Shown: positions 43,340-54,578, counted from the first letter of the stretch. The stretch: DNA of 64,000 nucleotides from Phycisphaerae bacterium (GCA_022180725.1 BQMO01000008.1:1-64000); one strand, 5' to 3'. The notes: generated from the sequence alone by a model not told the origin. Program-made: numbers and translations.

Positions 43340-44602
43340 CTACAGCCCCCATACGTCCTCGAAGTCGAAGACGACCATGTCCTGCGCCGGTTGCCGCACC
43401 GCCTCGCGTTGCGAGGCCGTCAGCACCGCCTCGACCTTCCGCCTCGTCGCCCGGTCGAGTTCAAAGCGCCGCTCGCGGAGCGCGATCATCGGATCATCCG
43501 CCGGCGGCTTCAACGCGTCCGAGGAGTAGAAACTGATCGTGTTCCCATCCTCCGTGGTCGCCACCTGCATGTTCGAGCCTTTCGGGTCCAGCCGTGCGGG
43601 CTTCTTCTTCTCCTGCTGCTCCTTCGCGACCGCGGCCATCTCGCGCAGCAGCGCCAGCCGCCGCGTCTCGTAGCCCTCCACGATCTCCCGCACCTCGCGC
43701 CGCTGCGACTCGTCCAGCGTGCTGAGCGCCGCCGCCGCACGGATCACCTTCTCGCTCCGCGTCGGCTCGCACAGTTTCGGGTAAGACTTTTCCAGCACCG
43801 CCCGCCGCAGCGCCGTCGCCTGTTCGGGCGCAAGCACCGACGCGACCTGCTCCGCGTACCGAAGGTTCAGGTCGCGCACGGCGATCCGCGCCGCCTGCGC
43901 CTCTTCCCACACCCGCAACGCCCCCGCCCTGTCCGTGCCTACCAGCCGCTCGAACTCCTCGCTCCGCGACTCGCCGATGGCCTCATCACGCGTGCGCAAC
44001 GCCCCGTCCATCGCGTCCGCGTACCGCAACAATGCCTCGGTCACATCCGCGCTGCCCCATGCCTCGGGCACATGCTCCTCTACCAGTCGGACCAGGTCGA
44101 GACTCTCCCCACCCAGCCGCCCCGCGCTGATCCGCTTGAACCGCCGCATCTCCCGCTCCGCCAAGGGCCAGCGGTTCGCCTGGGCTGACGTCAACAGGCT
44201 CTTGAGGTCATCCACGAACGCCCGCTTGATGCGATCCGCCTCCTCTTTCCAGCGTCCGACTTCCTCTTGAGGTACCGAGGCACTGCTCACGTCCTTCAAG
44301 GCCTCCGCTCGTTCGATCCGATCCTCCAACGCCGCGGTATGAACCTCCGCCGCGGCCTTCAGGTCGCTCGCGTGCCCTTCGTACAGCGCCAAGAGCGGCT
44401 CGCGCTCCTCGTCGCTGAGCAGCAGCACGCGTCCCAGGATCGTCATGTCCGTCCGCGTGAACTCCGGCTTGTAGAACTGGCGTGGGCTTTGCACGCCCAC
44501 CGCCATGCTCTGAGCCAGCGCGGCCCCCTGGAGGCCCAGCAGGACGGTCAACGCCATTAGTCGCGGCATGAGCAACGTGAATCCGGGCCTGCTGGACATC
44601 AT
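43340..44602 (-). CDS. Secreted helical/coiled-coil protein of unknown function
   Basis: 420 residues from ATG 44602 (GGAG about ten bases upstream). A signal peptide at about 5-32 (FTLLMPRLMALTVLLGLQG, cleaved near ALAQ) is followed by an almost entirely helical, charged protein with Arg/Glu/Ala heptad-like stretches (EEADRIKRAFVDDLKSLLTS; REVREIVEGYETRRLALLRE) and a polar loop GSNMQVATTEDGNTISFYSS. It resembles the CpxP/Spy-like or LTXXQ-type planctomycetal proteins only in general character. No enzyme motif. It lies downstream of the antiporter gene on the same strand, about 130 bases away. Confidence 0.75.
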   Translation of the reverse strand: MMSSRPGFTLLMPRLMALTVLLGLQGAALAQSMAVGVQSPRQFYKPEFTRTDMTILGRVLLLSDEEREPLLALYEGHASDLKAAAEVHTAALEDRIERAEALKDVSSASVPQEEVGRWKEEADRIKRAFVDDLKSLLTSAQANRWPLAEREMRRFKRISAGRLGGESLDLVRLVEEHVPEAWGSADVTEALLRYADAMDGALRTRDEAIGESRSEEFERLVGTDRAGALRVWEEAQAARIAVRDLNLRYAEQVASVLAPEQATALRRAVLEKSYPKLCEPTRSEKVIRAAAALSTLDESQRREVREIVEGYETRRLALLREMAAVAKEQQEKKKPARLDPKGSNMQVATTEDGNTISFYSSDALKPPADDPMIALRERRFELDRATRRKVEAVLTASQREAVRQPAQDMVVFDFEDVWGL

Positions 44603-44732
44603 GAAATGGCTCCTCAGTCCGGGCATTCGTCGCCCGGAGAATCAGATGCACCAGCGGGCCGTTCGGCCACTGATCACTCGTCGGCGTCATTTAACATAAC
44701 ATTTCTTATAGGACGTTCCGTGCCGTGGCGGG

Positions 44733-46016
44733 CTATTGGGCCAGCTTCGGTGAATCCTGCCTCCGCCCTCGCCATAGCGCCCACTCGAAGATCGGCGTCG
44801 CCATCAGCGTCGTCACGATCGCCATGAGCACCATGATCGAAAACAGTGTCTGCGTGATCAGCCCGCGCTCGTACCCGATGTTCAGGATGATCAACTCCAT
44901 CAGCCCCCGCGCGTTCATCAACGCCCCGAGGGCCACCGCGTCGCGCGTCGGCTCCCGGTGCACTTTCGCCGCGGCGAAGCACGCCACCCCCTTGCCCACC
45001 GTCGCCGCGAGGATAATCGCCGCCGCGATGCCCGCGAGCGACCACGAGTCGATCAGGCCGATCTTCGTGTTCAGCCCCGAGTTCACAAAGAACAGCGGCA
45101 GCAGCAGCGTCGTCACCGCGGGGTACAGCATCCGGTTCAGTTCCGACGCGAACTTGCCCCGCGGCATGGCCGCGCCGAGGATGAACGCCCCGAACACCGC
45201 GTAGATCCCCATCGCGTCCGTCGCCCAGGACCCCACCATCACCATGGTGAGCACGAACGCGAGCATCGCCAGGCTCATGGTCCCACTCCGTTCGACGGAC
45301 GTACCGAGCGGCCGCAACATCCGCCGCAGCACAAGCAGGCACAGCACCGCGTACAACACCCCCCCGCCGATGGCCTTCGCCGCGATCATCGCGTCGCTCT
45401 GGAAACTCGCCAGCACCACCGCGAGCACGCACCACGCCGCCGCGTCGTCGATCGATCCCGCCGCCAGCGCCAGCGTGCCCAGGCTCGTCCCCCCCAGCCC
45501 TCGTTCGTGGATGATTCGCGCCAGCATCGGAAACGCCGTGATCGACATCGCCGCGCCCAGGTACAGCACCGCCTCCCATGCGCCCACACCCTCGGCGAAC
45601 ATCCGGGCGTCGTGGTGCATGAACGCCGCGAGGCCCGCCCCCAGCGCAAACGGCGCCGCGATCCCCGCGATCGACACGCTCGCCGCCGCCTGTTTCCGCT
45701 GCGCAATCAGGTCCCCGCGGAACTCCACCCCGATCAGGAACATGTACACGGCCAGCCCGATCTGCGCCACGCAGTAGATCACGGTCCGTGATTCCGCCGG
45801 GAACAACCACGCCTGCGCCTCCGGGAACATCGCCCCGAAGATCGACGGCCCCAGCACCACGCCCGCGATCATCTCCGACACCACCGGCGGCTGCCCCACC
45901 CACTTCGCCACCACCCCTACGGCACGGCACGTCGCCAGGATCACCGCCATCTGCAGAAAGAACAGCACCGAGAGATCGAAGTTGCTCAGGGCGGCAAGGC
46001 TTGTCATGATCACCAT
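44733..46016 (-). CDS. CPA2-type cation:proton antiporter
   Basis: 427 residues, about 12-13 hydrophobic helices, no TrkA/RCK domain. Family features: QPPVVSEMIAGVVLGPSIFG (early helix), IGVEFRGDL, MSITAFPMLARII, the ion-binding region GSIDDAAAWCVLAVV and LMNARGLMELIILNIGYERG near the C-terminus. This is the Na+/H+ or K+/H+ exchanger family (PF00999). It probably maintains pH or ion balance. ATG 46016 is 107 bases from the divergent hutH start. Confidence 0.88.
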   Translation of the reverse strand: MVIMTSLAALSNFDLSVLFFLQMAVILATCRAVGVVAKWVGQPPVVSEMIAGVVLGPSIFGAMFPEAQAWLFPAESRTVIYCVAQIGLAVYMFLIGVEFRGDLIAQRKQAAASVSIAGIAAPFALGAGLAAFMHHDARMFAEGVGAWEAVLYLGAAMSITAFPMLARIIHERGLGGTSLGTLALAAGSIDDAAAWCVLAVVLASFQSDAMIAAKAIGGGVLYAVLCLLVLRRMLRPLGTSVERSGTMSLAMLAFVLTMVMVGSWATDAMGIYAVFGAFILGAAMPRGKFASELNRMLYPAVTTLLLPLFFVNSGLNTKIGLIDSWSLAGIAAAIILAATVGKGVACFAAAKVHREPTRDAVALGALMNARGLMELIILNIGYERGLITQTLFSIMVLMAIVTTLMATPIFEWALWRGRRQDSPKLAQ

Positions 46017-46122
46017 GCGGCTTCATCATCGGACGGTTCACACGCCCACCCTGATTTCTCATGGGCGGCGTGCCAGCCGTCAGAACCCATACCTTTGCTC
46101 TTCACACCACCCGGAGCATTCG

Positions 46123-47643
46123 ATGCCCCACCACGCCACCCCCCCGCTCACGCTCTCGGGCCTGCCTCTCACCTTCGACGAGGTCCTCGCGGTCGCACGC
46201 GGCGATCGTGTTGTGACGCTCGGCGACGCCGCCCGCATGGCCATGACCCGCGCCCGCGCCGTCGTCGAACGCCGCCTTGCCGACGGCCACGCCCATTACG
46301 GCCTCAACACCGGGTTCGGCTCGCTCTCCCGTCAGCGCATCGACCCCGCCGACCTCCGCGACCTCCAACGCAACCTCGTCCGCTCCCACGCCGCGGGCTT
46401 TGGCAGCCCGCTCCCCGCCGACGTGGTCCGTGCCATGATGCTCCTGGCCGCGGCCTCGCTTGCGAGGGGCCTCTCCGGCGCGCGCCCCGTTCTCGTCGAT
46501 CTCCTCCTCGGCATGCTCAACGCACGCCTCACACCGGTCATTCCCGAGACCGGTTCCGTCGGCGCGTCCGGTGACCTCGCCCCTCTGGCCGCCATGGGCC
46601 TCGCCATGATCGGCGAGGGCGTTGTCTCCACCGCCGACGGCCGAACCCGCCCCACCGCCGACGCCCTCCACGACGCCGGCCTTGTCCCCATCGCCCTCGA
46701 AGCCAAGGAAGGCCTCGCCATCATCAATGGCACGCACCTCATGGCGGCCCAGGGCGCCCTGCTCTGCCATGACGCCCGCCGACTCCTTGACGCCGCGCTC
46801 GTCGCCTCGGCCATGTCCATCGACGCTTGCCGCGCCACCGACGCCTTCCTCGACGATCGCGTCCACGCCGCGCGGAACCAGCCCGGCCAGCGCGCCGTCG
46901 CCGCACGCCTCCGCGAACTCCTCGCCGGCAGCACCATCATCCCCAGCCACCGCGAGAACGACCCTCGCGTGCAGGACCCCTACTCCCTCCGCTGCATCCC
47001 CCCGGTGCTCGGCGCCGCCTCCGATTGCCTCGCGTACGTCACCGCCGCCGTCATCCACGAACTCGCCGCCGTCACCGACAACCCGCTCGTCCTGGGCGAT
47101 GACATCGTCTCCGCGGGTAACTTCCACGGCATGCCGCTGGCCATTCCCCTCGACGCCCTCACCATCGCCCTCGCCGCCCTTGCGGGCATCGCCGAGAGAC
47201 GCGTCTTCTGGATGCTCTCCGCCTTTGATCCCGACGCCGGCCTGCCCGCCTACCTCTCGCCCAAGCCCGGCCTGCACTCGGGCCTGATGATCGCCCAGTA
47301 CACCGCCGCCGCGGCCTGCAACGAGATTGTCGGCCTGTCCCACCCCGCGAGCGTTGCGAACATTCCCACCAGCGCCGAAGTCGAGGACTTCAACTCCTTC
47401 GGCCCGCGTGCCGCCGCCAAGGCCCGCCGCGCCCTCGACCTTGCCTCGGGCGTCGTTGCCATCGAACTCCTCTGCGCCGCCCAGGGCGTCGAGCACCACC
47501 GCCCGCTCCGCAGCGGGCACAAGGTCGAAGCCGCCTTGGCGAATGTCCGCGCCGTCGCCCCCACGCTCACCGCCGACCGCCCCCTCACGCCCGACATCGA
47601 GGCCGTCCGTACGCTCATCCGCGACGGCGATTTCTCGGGGTGA
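46123..47643 (+). CDS. hutH: Histidine ammonia-lyase (HutH)
   Basis: 506 residues from ATG 46123 (CGGAG upstream). Makes urocanate and ammonia from histidine. The MIO prosthetic group forms from Ala148-Ser149-Gly150 in ETGSVGASGDLAPLA. YGLNTGFGSLS is the substrate Tyr loop, and QDPYSLRCIPPVLGA, VTDNPLVL and HSGLMIAQYTAAA are family hallmarks. A phenylalanine or tyrosine lyase cannot be fully excluded, but HutH is the best fit. No other hut genes are in view. The stop overlaps the next gene. Confidence 0.88.
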   Translation: MPHHATPPLTLSGLPLTFDEVLAVARGDRVVTLGDAARMAMTRARAVVERRLADGHAHYGLNTGFGSLSRQRIDPADLRDLQRNLVRSHAAGFGSPLPADVVRAMMLLAAASLARGLSGARPVLVDLLLGMLNARLTPVIPETGSVGASGDLAPLAAMGLAMIGEGVVSTADGRTRPTADALHDAGLVPIALEAKEGLAIINGTHLMAAQGALLCHDARRLLDAALVASAMSIDACRATDAFLDDRVHAARNQPGQRAVAARLRELLAGSTIIPSHRENDPRVQDPYSLRCIPPVLGAASDCLAYVTAAVIHELAAVTDNPLVLGDDIVSAGNFHGMPLAIPLDALTIALAALAGIAERRVFWMLSAFDPDAGLPAYLSPKPGLHSGLMIAQYTAAAACNEIVGLSHPASVANIPTSAEVEDFNSFGPRAAAKARRALDLASGVVAIELLCAAQGVEHHRPLRSGHKVEAALANVRAVAPTLTADRPLTPDIEAVRTLIRDGDFSG

Positions 47644-48422
47644 CCCGCGTGCAGATCCTTGCATGGAACATACAGCACGGCGGCGGTCCTGACCGCACCC
47701 CGGAGATCGCGCTGACGATCCGCGCCGGCATGCCGGACCTCGTTGTGCTCTGCGAGTTCCGCCCCACGCGAGGCTCCATGCTCCGTGCCGCCTTCGCCGA
47801 CATGGGCCTCGACCATCACGCCGTTGGCGCGGCCAATCACGATCTCGCAAACCGTGTCTTCATCGCGTCGCGATGGCCCTTGGAACGCTGCTCGTACGTG
47901 CCCGATCCCGCGACCGCGCGGCTTCTCCACGTCCGTACCGTGGGGATCGACGTTATCGCCGCCCATATCCCCGACGACTCCGACCTCGGCGCGCGAAATG
48001 ACTGCTGGCATCGACTGCTGACCCTCGCCCGCTCCTGCCTTGACCGTCCCGCAATCATCCTCGGCGATTTCAACGCGGGCCGTCGCGGGCAGGACGGCCG
48101 CGCCTTCCATGGCGAGGCCCTGCTCGGCACGCTCACCACCCTCGGATTCGCCGATGCGTGGCGCCATTCCCGCCCCAACCAGCGTGAAGATACATGGGTC
48201 GGCTCGTGGGGCGCCGCGCGCCTCGACACCGCCTTCCTTGCTCCCCCGCTGATCCCCCGCCTCGTGAGATGCGACTACGACCACGCCCCACGCCTGGCCG
48301 GCCTCTCCGACCACAGCGCGGTCATGCTCGACCTCGATTGGTCGTGCGATCCCCACGCGCGCAATCACCCCGGCCTTTTCAACCCGCCGTGCCTCAACGA
48401 CGCGGAGCGTCCTTCTTCATGA
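47640..48422 (+). CDS. Endonuclease/exonuclease/phosphatase-family protein
   Basis: 260 residues from GTG 47640 (GTGA overlap with hutH). The EEP fold is evident: LAWNIQHGGG (N-terminal Asn), LVVLCEFRP (metal-binding Glu), HIPDDSD, IILGDFNAGRRG (Asp-x-Asn) and LAGLSDHSAVMLDL (catalytic Asp-His). Substrate unknown: nucleic acid ends, phospholipid or inositol phosphate are all possible. No signal peptide. Its 3' end overlaps the convergent DNA methyltransferase gene by 29 bases. Confidence 0.85.
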   Translation: MTRVQILAWNIQHGGGPDRTPEIALTIRAGMPDLVVLCEFRPTRGSMLRAAFADMGLDHHAVGAANHDLANRVFIASRWPLERCSYVPDPATARLLHVRTVGIDVIAAHIPDDSDLGARNDCWHRLLTLARSCLDRPAIILGDFNAGRRGQDGRAFHGEALLGTLTTLGFADAWRHSRPNQREDTWVGSWGAARLDTAFLAPPLIPRLVRCDYDHAPRLAGLSDHSAVMLDLDWSCDPHARNHPGLFNPPCLNDAERPSS

Positions 48423-49212
48423 TGAACAGGTAGTTGAACCCGCGCAGGAAGAAGTTCCCCTCTTCCGCCGCCTTCCGCCAGTTCCCCTGCGACAATGTCC
48501 TGTTGTGCCGCACCACCGCGATAATGTCCACCGGCGTGAATCGCCGCGTGAGCCGCTCGTACAGCTCGAACCCGATCGGCATGAACACCCCGCCGCCGCG
48601 TTCGCCCTTGCGCTTGCGGAACGAGTCGCTCACGTACAGCGCCATGTACCGTCGATCCCGCAGCACGCGGTCGATCTCCGCGATGACACGCTCCATCGCC
48701 CCGTAGTACGCCGCGCCGTGGTCGTCTCCCGCCGCGCTCAACTTCCCGATGCACCGCGGGTCGTCGCTGTAATCCACGTGCGTGGAGTACGGCGGGTCCA
48801 CGAACACAAAGTCCGCCGACCCGTCCCCCATCGGCAATGCCCGCGCGTCCGCAGGCTCGATGTCCGCCCGGCTCGGGGCGAGGTCAAACCCGCGCCCGCG
48901 CCGTCTCAGGTCCGCGCACACATCGAGCGTCGTCCCGCTCCCGCACATCGGATCCGCCACCACGTCGCCCTCGCGCGTATACCGCATCAGGCACTGCCAG
49001 ATCACCCACGACGGCGTCGCGCCCACGTACGCCTTGTCCCCCTGCATCGCCGGCCCACGCCCACCCTCGGGCCGACGCGTCGATCGCACCACCTCGCCCT
49101 GGTCATTCACCCACGCGTCGTAGTGCTGGCTCGGGTACTCCCACAGCGTGGTCGGAAAGACGCGCAGCGGCGGCCTTCGTTCCATCGCTCGCCGTGGCCG
49201 CTCATGCCCCAT
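48394..49212 (-). CDS. Orphan DNA (N4-cytosine/N6-adenine) methyltransferase
   Basis: 272 residues; ATG 49212 (49185 is an alternative). Motif I is DPMCGSGTTLD (87-97) and motif IV DPPY (139-142), with WEYPSQHYDAWV before motif I as in N-6/N-4 methylases of the PF01555 type. The downstream target-recognition part includes GVFMPIGFELYERLTRRFT and SQGNWRKAAEEGNFFLRGFN. No restriction endonuclease is next to it, so it is probably a solitary regulatory or protective methylase. Recognition site unknown. Its start overlaps the NrnA-like gene. Confidence 0.82.
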   Translation of the reverse strand: MGHERPRRAMERRPPLRVFPTTLWEYPSQHYDAWVNDQGEVVRSTRRPEGGRGPAMQGDKAYVGATPSWVIWQCLMRYTREGDVVADPMCGSGTTLDVCADLRRRGRGFDLAPSRADIEPADARALPMGDGSADFVFVDPPYSTHVDYSDDPRCIGKLSAAGDDHGAAYYGAMERVIAEIDRVLRDRRYMALYVSDSFRKRKGERGGGVFMPIGFELYERLTRRFTPVDIIAVVRHNRTLSQGNWRKAAEEGNFFLRGFNYLFIMKKDAPRR

Positions 49213-50281
49213 GGCCCCGCTCCGCGTCGCGCAACTGCGCCGTCACCCTCGCCACCACCGCCCGCGCGGCCTCGTCCATCGCCAGCCCCACCCGCGCCCC
49301 CGCCGCTTGCACGTGCCCCCCGCCCCCGAACGCTTTCGCCACCGCGTTCACGTCCACGCCGACTTTGCTCCGAAGACTGATCTTCGTGATCGGGCCGGGG
49401 CCGCCGCCATATTCGCCCGGCGACGCCTCCGTCAGCAGCGCCGTCACCTGCACGCCGCGGATGGCCTGCCCGTAGTCCACGAACCCGCCCGATTCACCCG
49501 GCGATGCCTGCGCCGCCCTGAAGTCCTCCCGCGTCAGTCGCATCACCGCGATACGCCCATGGTCGAAGACCTCCAGCGACGCGAGGGCGCGCGCGAGCAG
49601 GTGCAGGCGTGAGGGCGTCTCGTTCTGCTCCAGCACCTGGTACAGATGCACGGGGTTCGCGCCCGCCTCGATCAACTCTCCCGCCGTGGCCATGACCGCC
49701 TTCGAGACGTTGCTGTGCCGGAACCACCCCGTGTCCGTAGCCAGCCCCAAGTACGACGCCTCGGCCACATTCGACGGCAGCCCCGACAGCCCCGATGCCC
49801 CCAACAGCAATCGGCATAACTCCGCGACAGGTTGGCACGCCGCCGCCGCACTCGTGTCGATATGCCGCCGCGGCGCCACCCCCGCGTCTCCCTGCACGTG
49901 GTGATCGATCACCGCCGCCTTGTCATGGTGCGACTCCAACCAACCTCTCACCGGCTCCAACTGCATCCATGATCCCGTGTCCACCACCACCACCGCGTCC
50001 AGCCCCTCGACCACGGGGGGGCCGTCCGCGCCCAACACCCTGTGCGGCGTCTCCCCCACCACCTCCGAAAGCCACGGCGGGGTCGGGCCGAAGTACCACG
50101 CCTCCGCCCGGTTCGGTTGGCTCCACGCCCCCGGCGCATTCAACGCACGCACCAGCGCCATCGACGACCCCACCGCATCCCCGTCCGGCTTCAGGTGCGT
50201 CGTAACGACGACCCGGCGCTTCGGACGCAGGAATGTGGCGAGGTCTTCGAGGGATGACGATGTAGCCCATGATTCAGGCAA
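49202..50281 (-). CDS. DHH-family phosphoesterase, NrnA-like oligoribonuclease/pAp phosphatase
   Basis: 359 residues. DHH-subfamily 1 motifs: HLKPDGDAVGSS (His29, Asp33, Asp35), VVVDTG, AVIDHHVQGD (DHH) and the DHHA1 RNA-binding tail motif AFGGGGHVQAAG. Together these match NrnA-type enzymes that degrade nano-RNA and 3'-phosphoadenosine 5'-phosphate. It lacks a membrane anchor. It lies directly upstream of the methyltransferase gene on the minus strand and 42 bases downstream of ribF. Confidence 0.88.
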   Translation of the reverse strand: MPESWATSSSLEDLATFLRPKRRVVVTTHLKPDGDAVGSSMALVRALNAPGAWSQPNRAEAWYFGPTPPWLSEVVGETPHRVLGADGPPVVEGLDAVVVVDTGSWMQLEPVRGWLESHHDKAAVIDHHVQGDAGVAPRRHIDTSAAAACQPVAELCRLLLGASGLSGLPSNVAEASYLGLATDTGWFRHSNVSKAVMATAGELIEAGANPVHLYQVLEQNETPSRLHLLARALASLEVFDHGRIAVMRLTREDFRAAQASPGESGGFVDYGQAIRGVQVTALLTEASPGEYGGGPGPITKISLRSKVGVDVNAVAKAFGGGGHVQAAGARVGLAMDEAARAVVARVTAQLRDAERGHGA

Positions 50282-50323
50282 GGCGGCTCCTTGGGTTGTC
50301 GAGCACAGGATAGCCGCGACGAC

Positions 50324-51280
50324 TTACGCCGTGCATGCGCCAGCGGCCGCCGACGGTTCAAAGGCGCCCAACTCGGCACGACAACGCGCCAGGTCGCGCG
50401 AGATCTGGTGCATCATCGTCGCGGCCGAGTCAAACATCAGATCGTCACGCACCCACGCGATCAGTTCGACACGCAGGGGCCATCCGTACTCCGGCACGCC
50501 GGGCAGCGGGGCCCATTCGTTCCCGCCCGTATCCCGCATCACGTGAACTTCCATTCGCCTCGCGCCCCCGCCGAACACGGGCCTCGTTCCTACATTCACA
50601 GCCGCGGTGAACCGCGCCCCGTCCGGCAGTACCGCCCACCCCGCGTACACCCCGTCCGCCGGGAGCAACTGCGCCGTCTCCAGGTTCGCCGTGGGAAGGT
50701 CGAGTTCTCGACCGCGCCGGTCGCCGCGCACCACGGTCCCCTCGATCGTGTAAGGCCGACCGAGCACCCGGGCCGCGTCGCGCACCCGCCCATGCGACAC
50801 GAGCCACCGCGCCATCGTGCTGCTCGCTCGAACGATCTGGTGATCATCCAGCGCGATCTCCACGGGAGGGACGACCTCGCACGCAAATCCCAGCCGCGTG
50901 CCGAGTTCACGAAGCGTCTTCACGGTCCCCGCCCGGCCCTTCCCGAAGTGAAAGTCATCCCCCTCCACAATGCCGGCGGGGTGGTACCGCTCCACTTTCG
51001 CTCGAATAAACGCCTCCGGGGACATCGACAAAAGGTCCCGGGTCGGCTCCAGGCGATCCACCATGTCCGCGCCGGCCTCCCGTAGCGCCGCGACGCGCTG
51101 CGCATGGTTCATCAGCCGGGCTGGCTCCAGCTCAGGGCGGAGCACCGCCATGGGGTGCGGATCGAACACCAGCGCCACCACATGCCCCTGCGCACCGACT
51201 TGCTCGCGGGCGCGCTTCACAAGGGCCTGGTGCCCCAGGTGCACCCCGTCGAAGTTTCCGATGGTCAGCGCGGTCTTCAT
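50324..51280 (-). CDS. ribF: Bifunctional riboflavin kinase/FAD synthetase
   Basis: 318 residues. The N-terminal adenylyltransferase starts TIGNFDGVHLGHQALV and contains VVALVFDPHPMAVLRP and VEGDDFHFGKGRAGT. The C-terminal riboflavin kinase has YTIEGTVVRGDRRGRELDLP, PTANL, GVYAGWAV and VNVGTRPVFGGG. All expected motifs are present. Makes FMN and FAD. ATG 51280 faces the groEL promoter region. Confidence 0.94.
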   Translation of the reverse strand: MKTALTIGNFDGVHLGHQALVKRAREQVGAQGHVVALVFDPHPMAVLRPELEPARLMNHAQRVAALREAGADMVDRLEPTRDLLSMSPEAFIRAKVERYHPAGIVEGDDFHFGKGRAGTVKTLRELGTRLGFACEVVPPVEIALDDHQIVRASSTMARWLVSHGRVRDAARVLGRPYTIEGTVVRGDRRGRELDLPTANLETAQLLPADGVYAGWAVLPDGARFTAAVNVGTRPVFGGGARRMEVHVMRDTGGNEWAPLPGVPEYGWPLRVELIAWVRDDLMFDSAATMMHQISRDLARCRAELGAFEPSAAAGACTA

Positions 51281-51540
51281 CGCGGCCCAGCGTAGCGCCC
51301 GAATCGACGTCTATGCCGAGTCTTGCGACCTGCCGGATTGGCAGCCCGCGGGGCGATCGACATTCAGTTCCCCGACCCTGCACCACAACCCACCCCCTTC
51401 TTCCCGACAAGAGGTCGCTTCCATGATCCATGGTTCCGAGTGTTCGTGGCATCCCCATTGCCGTGGTGTTCCTTCACGGCATACATGCCGTCCTCAACGA
51501 TCCCCAAACCAATACCAGACAGATCGAGGAGTCATCGACC

Positions 51541-53262
<1,722 letters not shown>

Positions 53263-53313
53263 GTTCCTCACGCACATGCACCGCACTGCCAACGCACACT
53301 CGGAGTAATGAAC

Positions 53314-53535
53314 ATGGCCAAGGCCTCGCACCTCCTCAACAAGTTCGGCAGCGGCGGCCTCGGTCCGGCCCCCGCCAACAAGGACGCCATCGACCTCGCC
53401 GCTCACCCGAAGAAGGACGCCAAGCACGACGCGCCCAGCGCCGCCGCCCAGCGCCCCGATGCCGGCTCCACCCTCCACGCGCCCGCCAAGGCCCAGGGCG
53501 GTGGCGGGCAGGCCTCCATCCGTCCAAAGGTGTAA
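53314..53535 (+). CDS. Small Ala/Lys/Pro-rich protein in the chaperonin cluster
   Basis: 73 residues from ATG 53314 (GGAG nine bases upstream; ATG 53308 is too close to the GGAG). Low-complexity and probably disordered (AKASHLLNKFGSGGLGPAPA; PKKDAKHDAPSAAAQRPDAG) with a basic end. No family recognised. It lies 51 bases after groEL and 24 before dedA; it may simply be a conserved small gene of the cluster or a spurious frame. Confidence 0.5.
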   Translation: MAKASHLLNKFGSGGLGPAPANKDAIDLAAHPKKDAKHDAPSAAAQRPDAGSTLHAPAKAQGGGGQASIRPKV

Positions 53536-53559
53536 CGGGGCACGCGGCCATGATCGCGC

Positions 53560-54258
53560 ATGCAGCAACTCCTCGACATCTTCCGAGACCTCCCGGGGTT
53601 CCTGGATCAGTTCATCCAGAACCACGGCCTGTGGGTCTACGCGCTCCTCTTCGCCATCATCTTCGCCGAAACGGGCCTCGTCATCGCCCCCTTCCTCCCG
53701 GGCGACTCCCTCCTCTTCACCGTGGGTGCGCTCTCCGCGCGCGGCTCCATGAACGTCTGGGCGATTTCCGCGCTGCTCATCGTCGCGGGAATCCTCGGCG
53801 ACGCCGTCAACTACCACATCGGCAAGTGGATCGGCCCGCGCGTCTTCACGAAACAACCCGGCGAGCACGCCACCCGTCTCGAACGCGCCCTCAACCGCAA
53901 GCACCTGGCCCGGGCGCACGCCTTTTACGAGAAGTACGGCGGGAAAGCAGTCGTCCTCGGGCGCTTCGTGCCGATCGCCCGCACCTTCGTCCCCTTCGTC
54001 GCCGGCGCGGGGGCCATGTCGTACTCGAAGTTCGTCTTCTTCAACATTCTCGGCGCGGTCCTCTGGGTCGGCGTCTGTGTGGGCGCCGGATATCTGTTTG
54101 GCAACATCGAGTGGGTGAAGCGCCGCTTCGAGGCCGTCATCGTCGGCATCATCGTGGTCAGCCTCATCCCACTCGCCGTGGAGTTTGTGCTCGAACGCCG
54201 TCGCATGAAACGCGCCGCCGGATCGGCCGGCGACGCTCTGAAATCAACCCTGTCCTGA
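53560..54258 (+). CDS. DedA-family (SNARE-associated/VTT) membrane protein
   Basis: 232 residues with four or five hydrophobic segments. DedA hallmarks: FAETGLVIAPFLPGDSLLFT, the LGRFVPIARTFVPFVAGAGA region with conserved Arg, and AGILGDAVNYHIGKWIG. DedA proteins act as lipid transporters or in membrane homeostasis. Its place between groEL and groES is unusual; groES starts 18 bases after its stop. No signal for an independent promoter is obvious. Confidence 0.9.
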   Translation: MQQLLDIFRDLPGFLDQFIQNHGLWVYALLFAIIFAETGLVIAPFLPGDSLLFTVGALSARGSMNVWAISALLIVAGILGDAVNYHIGKWIGPRVFTKQPGEHATRLERALNRKHLARAHAFYEKYGGKAVVLGRFVPIARTFVPFVAGAGAMSYSKFVFFNILGAVLWVGVCVGAGYLFGNIEWVKRRFEAVIVGIIVVSLIPLAVEFVLERRRMKRAAGSAGDALKSTLS

Positions 54259-54276
54259 TATTGGAGTAATCGCACC

Positions 54277-54567
54277 ATGGCTATTAAACCGCTCGAAGAC
54301 CGCGTCCTTGTCAAGCCCGCCGACCCCGAAACCAAGACCGCCTCAGGTCTTTACCTCCCCGAGGGAAGCAAGGAAAAGCCCGTCAAGGGCGAGGTCGTGG
54401 CGACCGGGCCCGGCAAGCGCCTCGACAACGGCAAGCGCGGCGAGATGTCCGTCCGCAAGGGCGACACCGTCGTCTACGGCAAGTACGCCGGCACCGAAGT
54501 CGAGATCAAGGGCGTCAAGCACCTGATTCTGCGTGAGACCGAACTTCTGGGCGTGATCGAAGGCTAA
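54277..54567 (+). CDS. groS: Co-chaperonin GroES
   Basis: 96 residues. Standard GroES: IKPLEDRVLVKPADPETKTA, the mobile loop SGLYLPEGSKEKPVKGEVVA, GPGKRLDNGKRG, GDTVVYGKYAGTEVEIKG and ETELLGVIEG at the end. It caps GroEL. ATG 54277 follows GGAG by 11 bases. The 99 bases to the next GroEL hold a structured leader. Confidence 0.97.
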   Translation: MAIKPLEDRVLVKPADPETKTASGLYLPEGSKEKPVKGEVVATGPGKRLDNGKRGEMSVRKGDTVVYGKYAGTEVEIKGVKHLILRETELLGVIEG

Positions 54568-54578
54568 GCAGGAGATGG

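Noticed and set aside
51281..51540. CIRCE (HrcA) or heat-shock promoter before groEL
   Set aside because: No TTAGCACTC-N9-GAGTGCTAA-type repeat and no convincing sigma-32-like boxes were seen in this 260 bp; I find nothing definite there except a short CCATG/CATGG palindrome.
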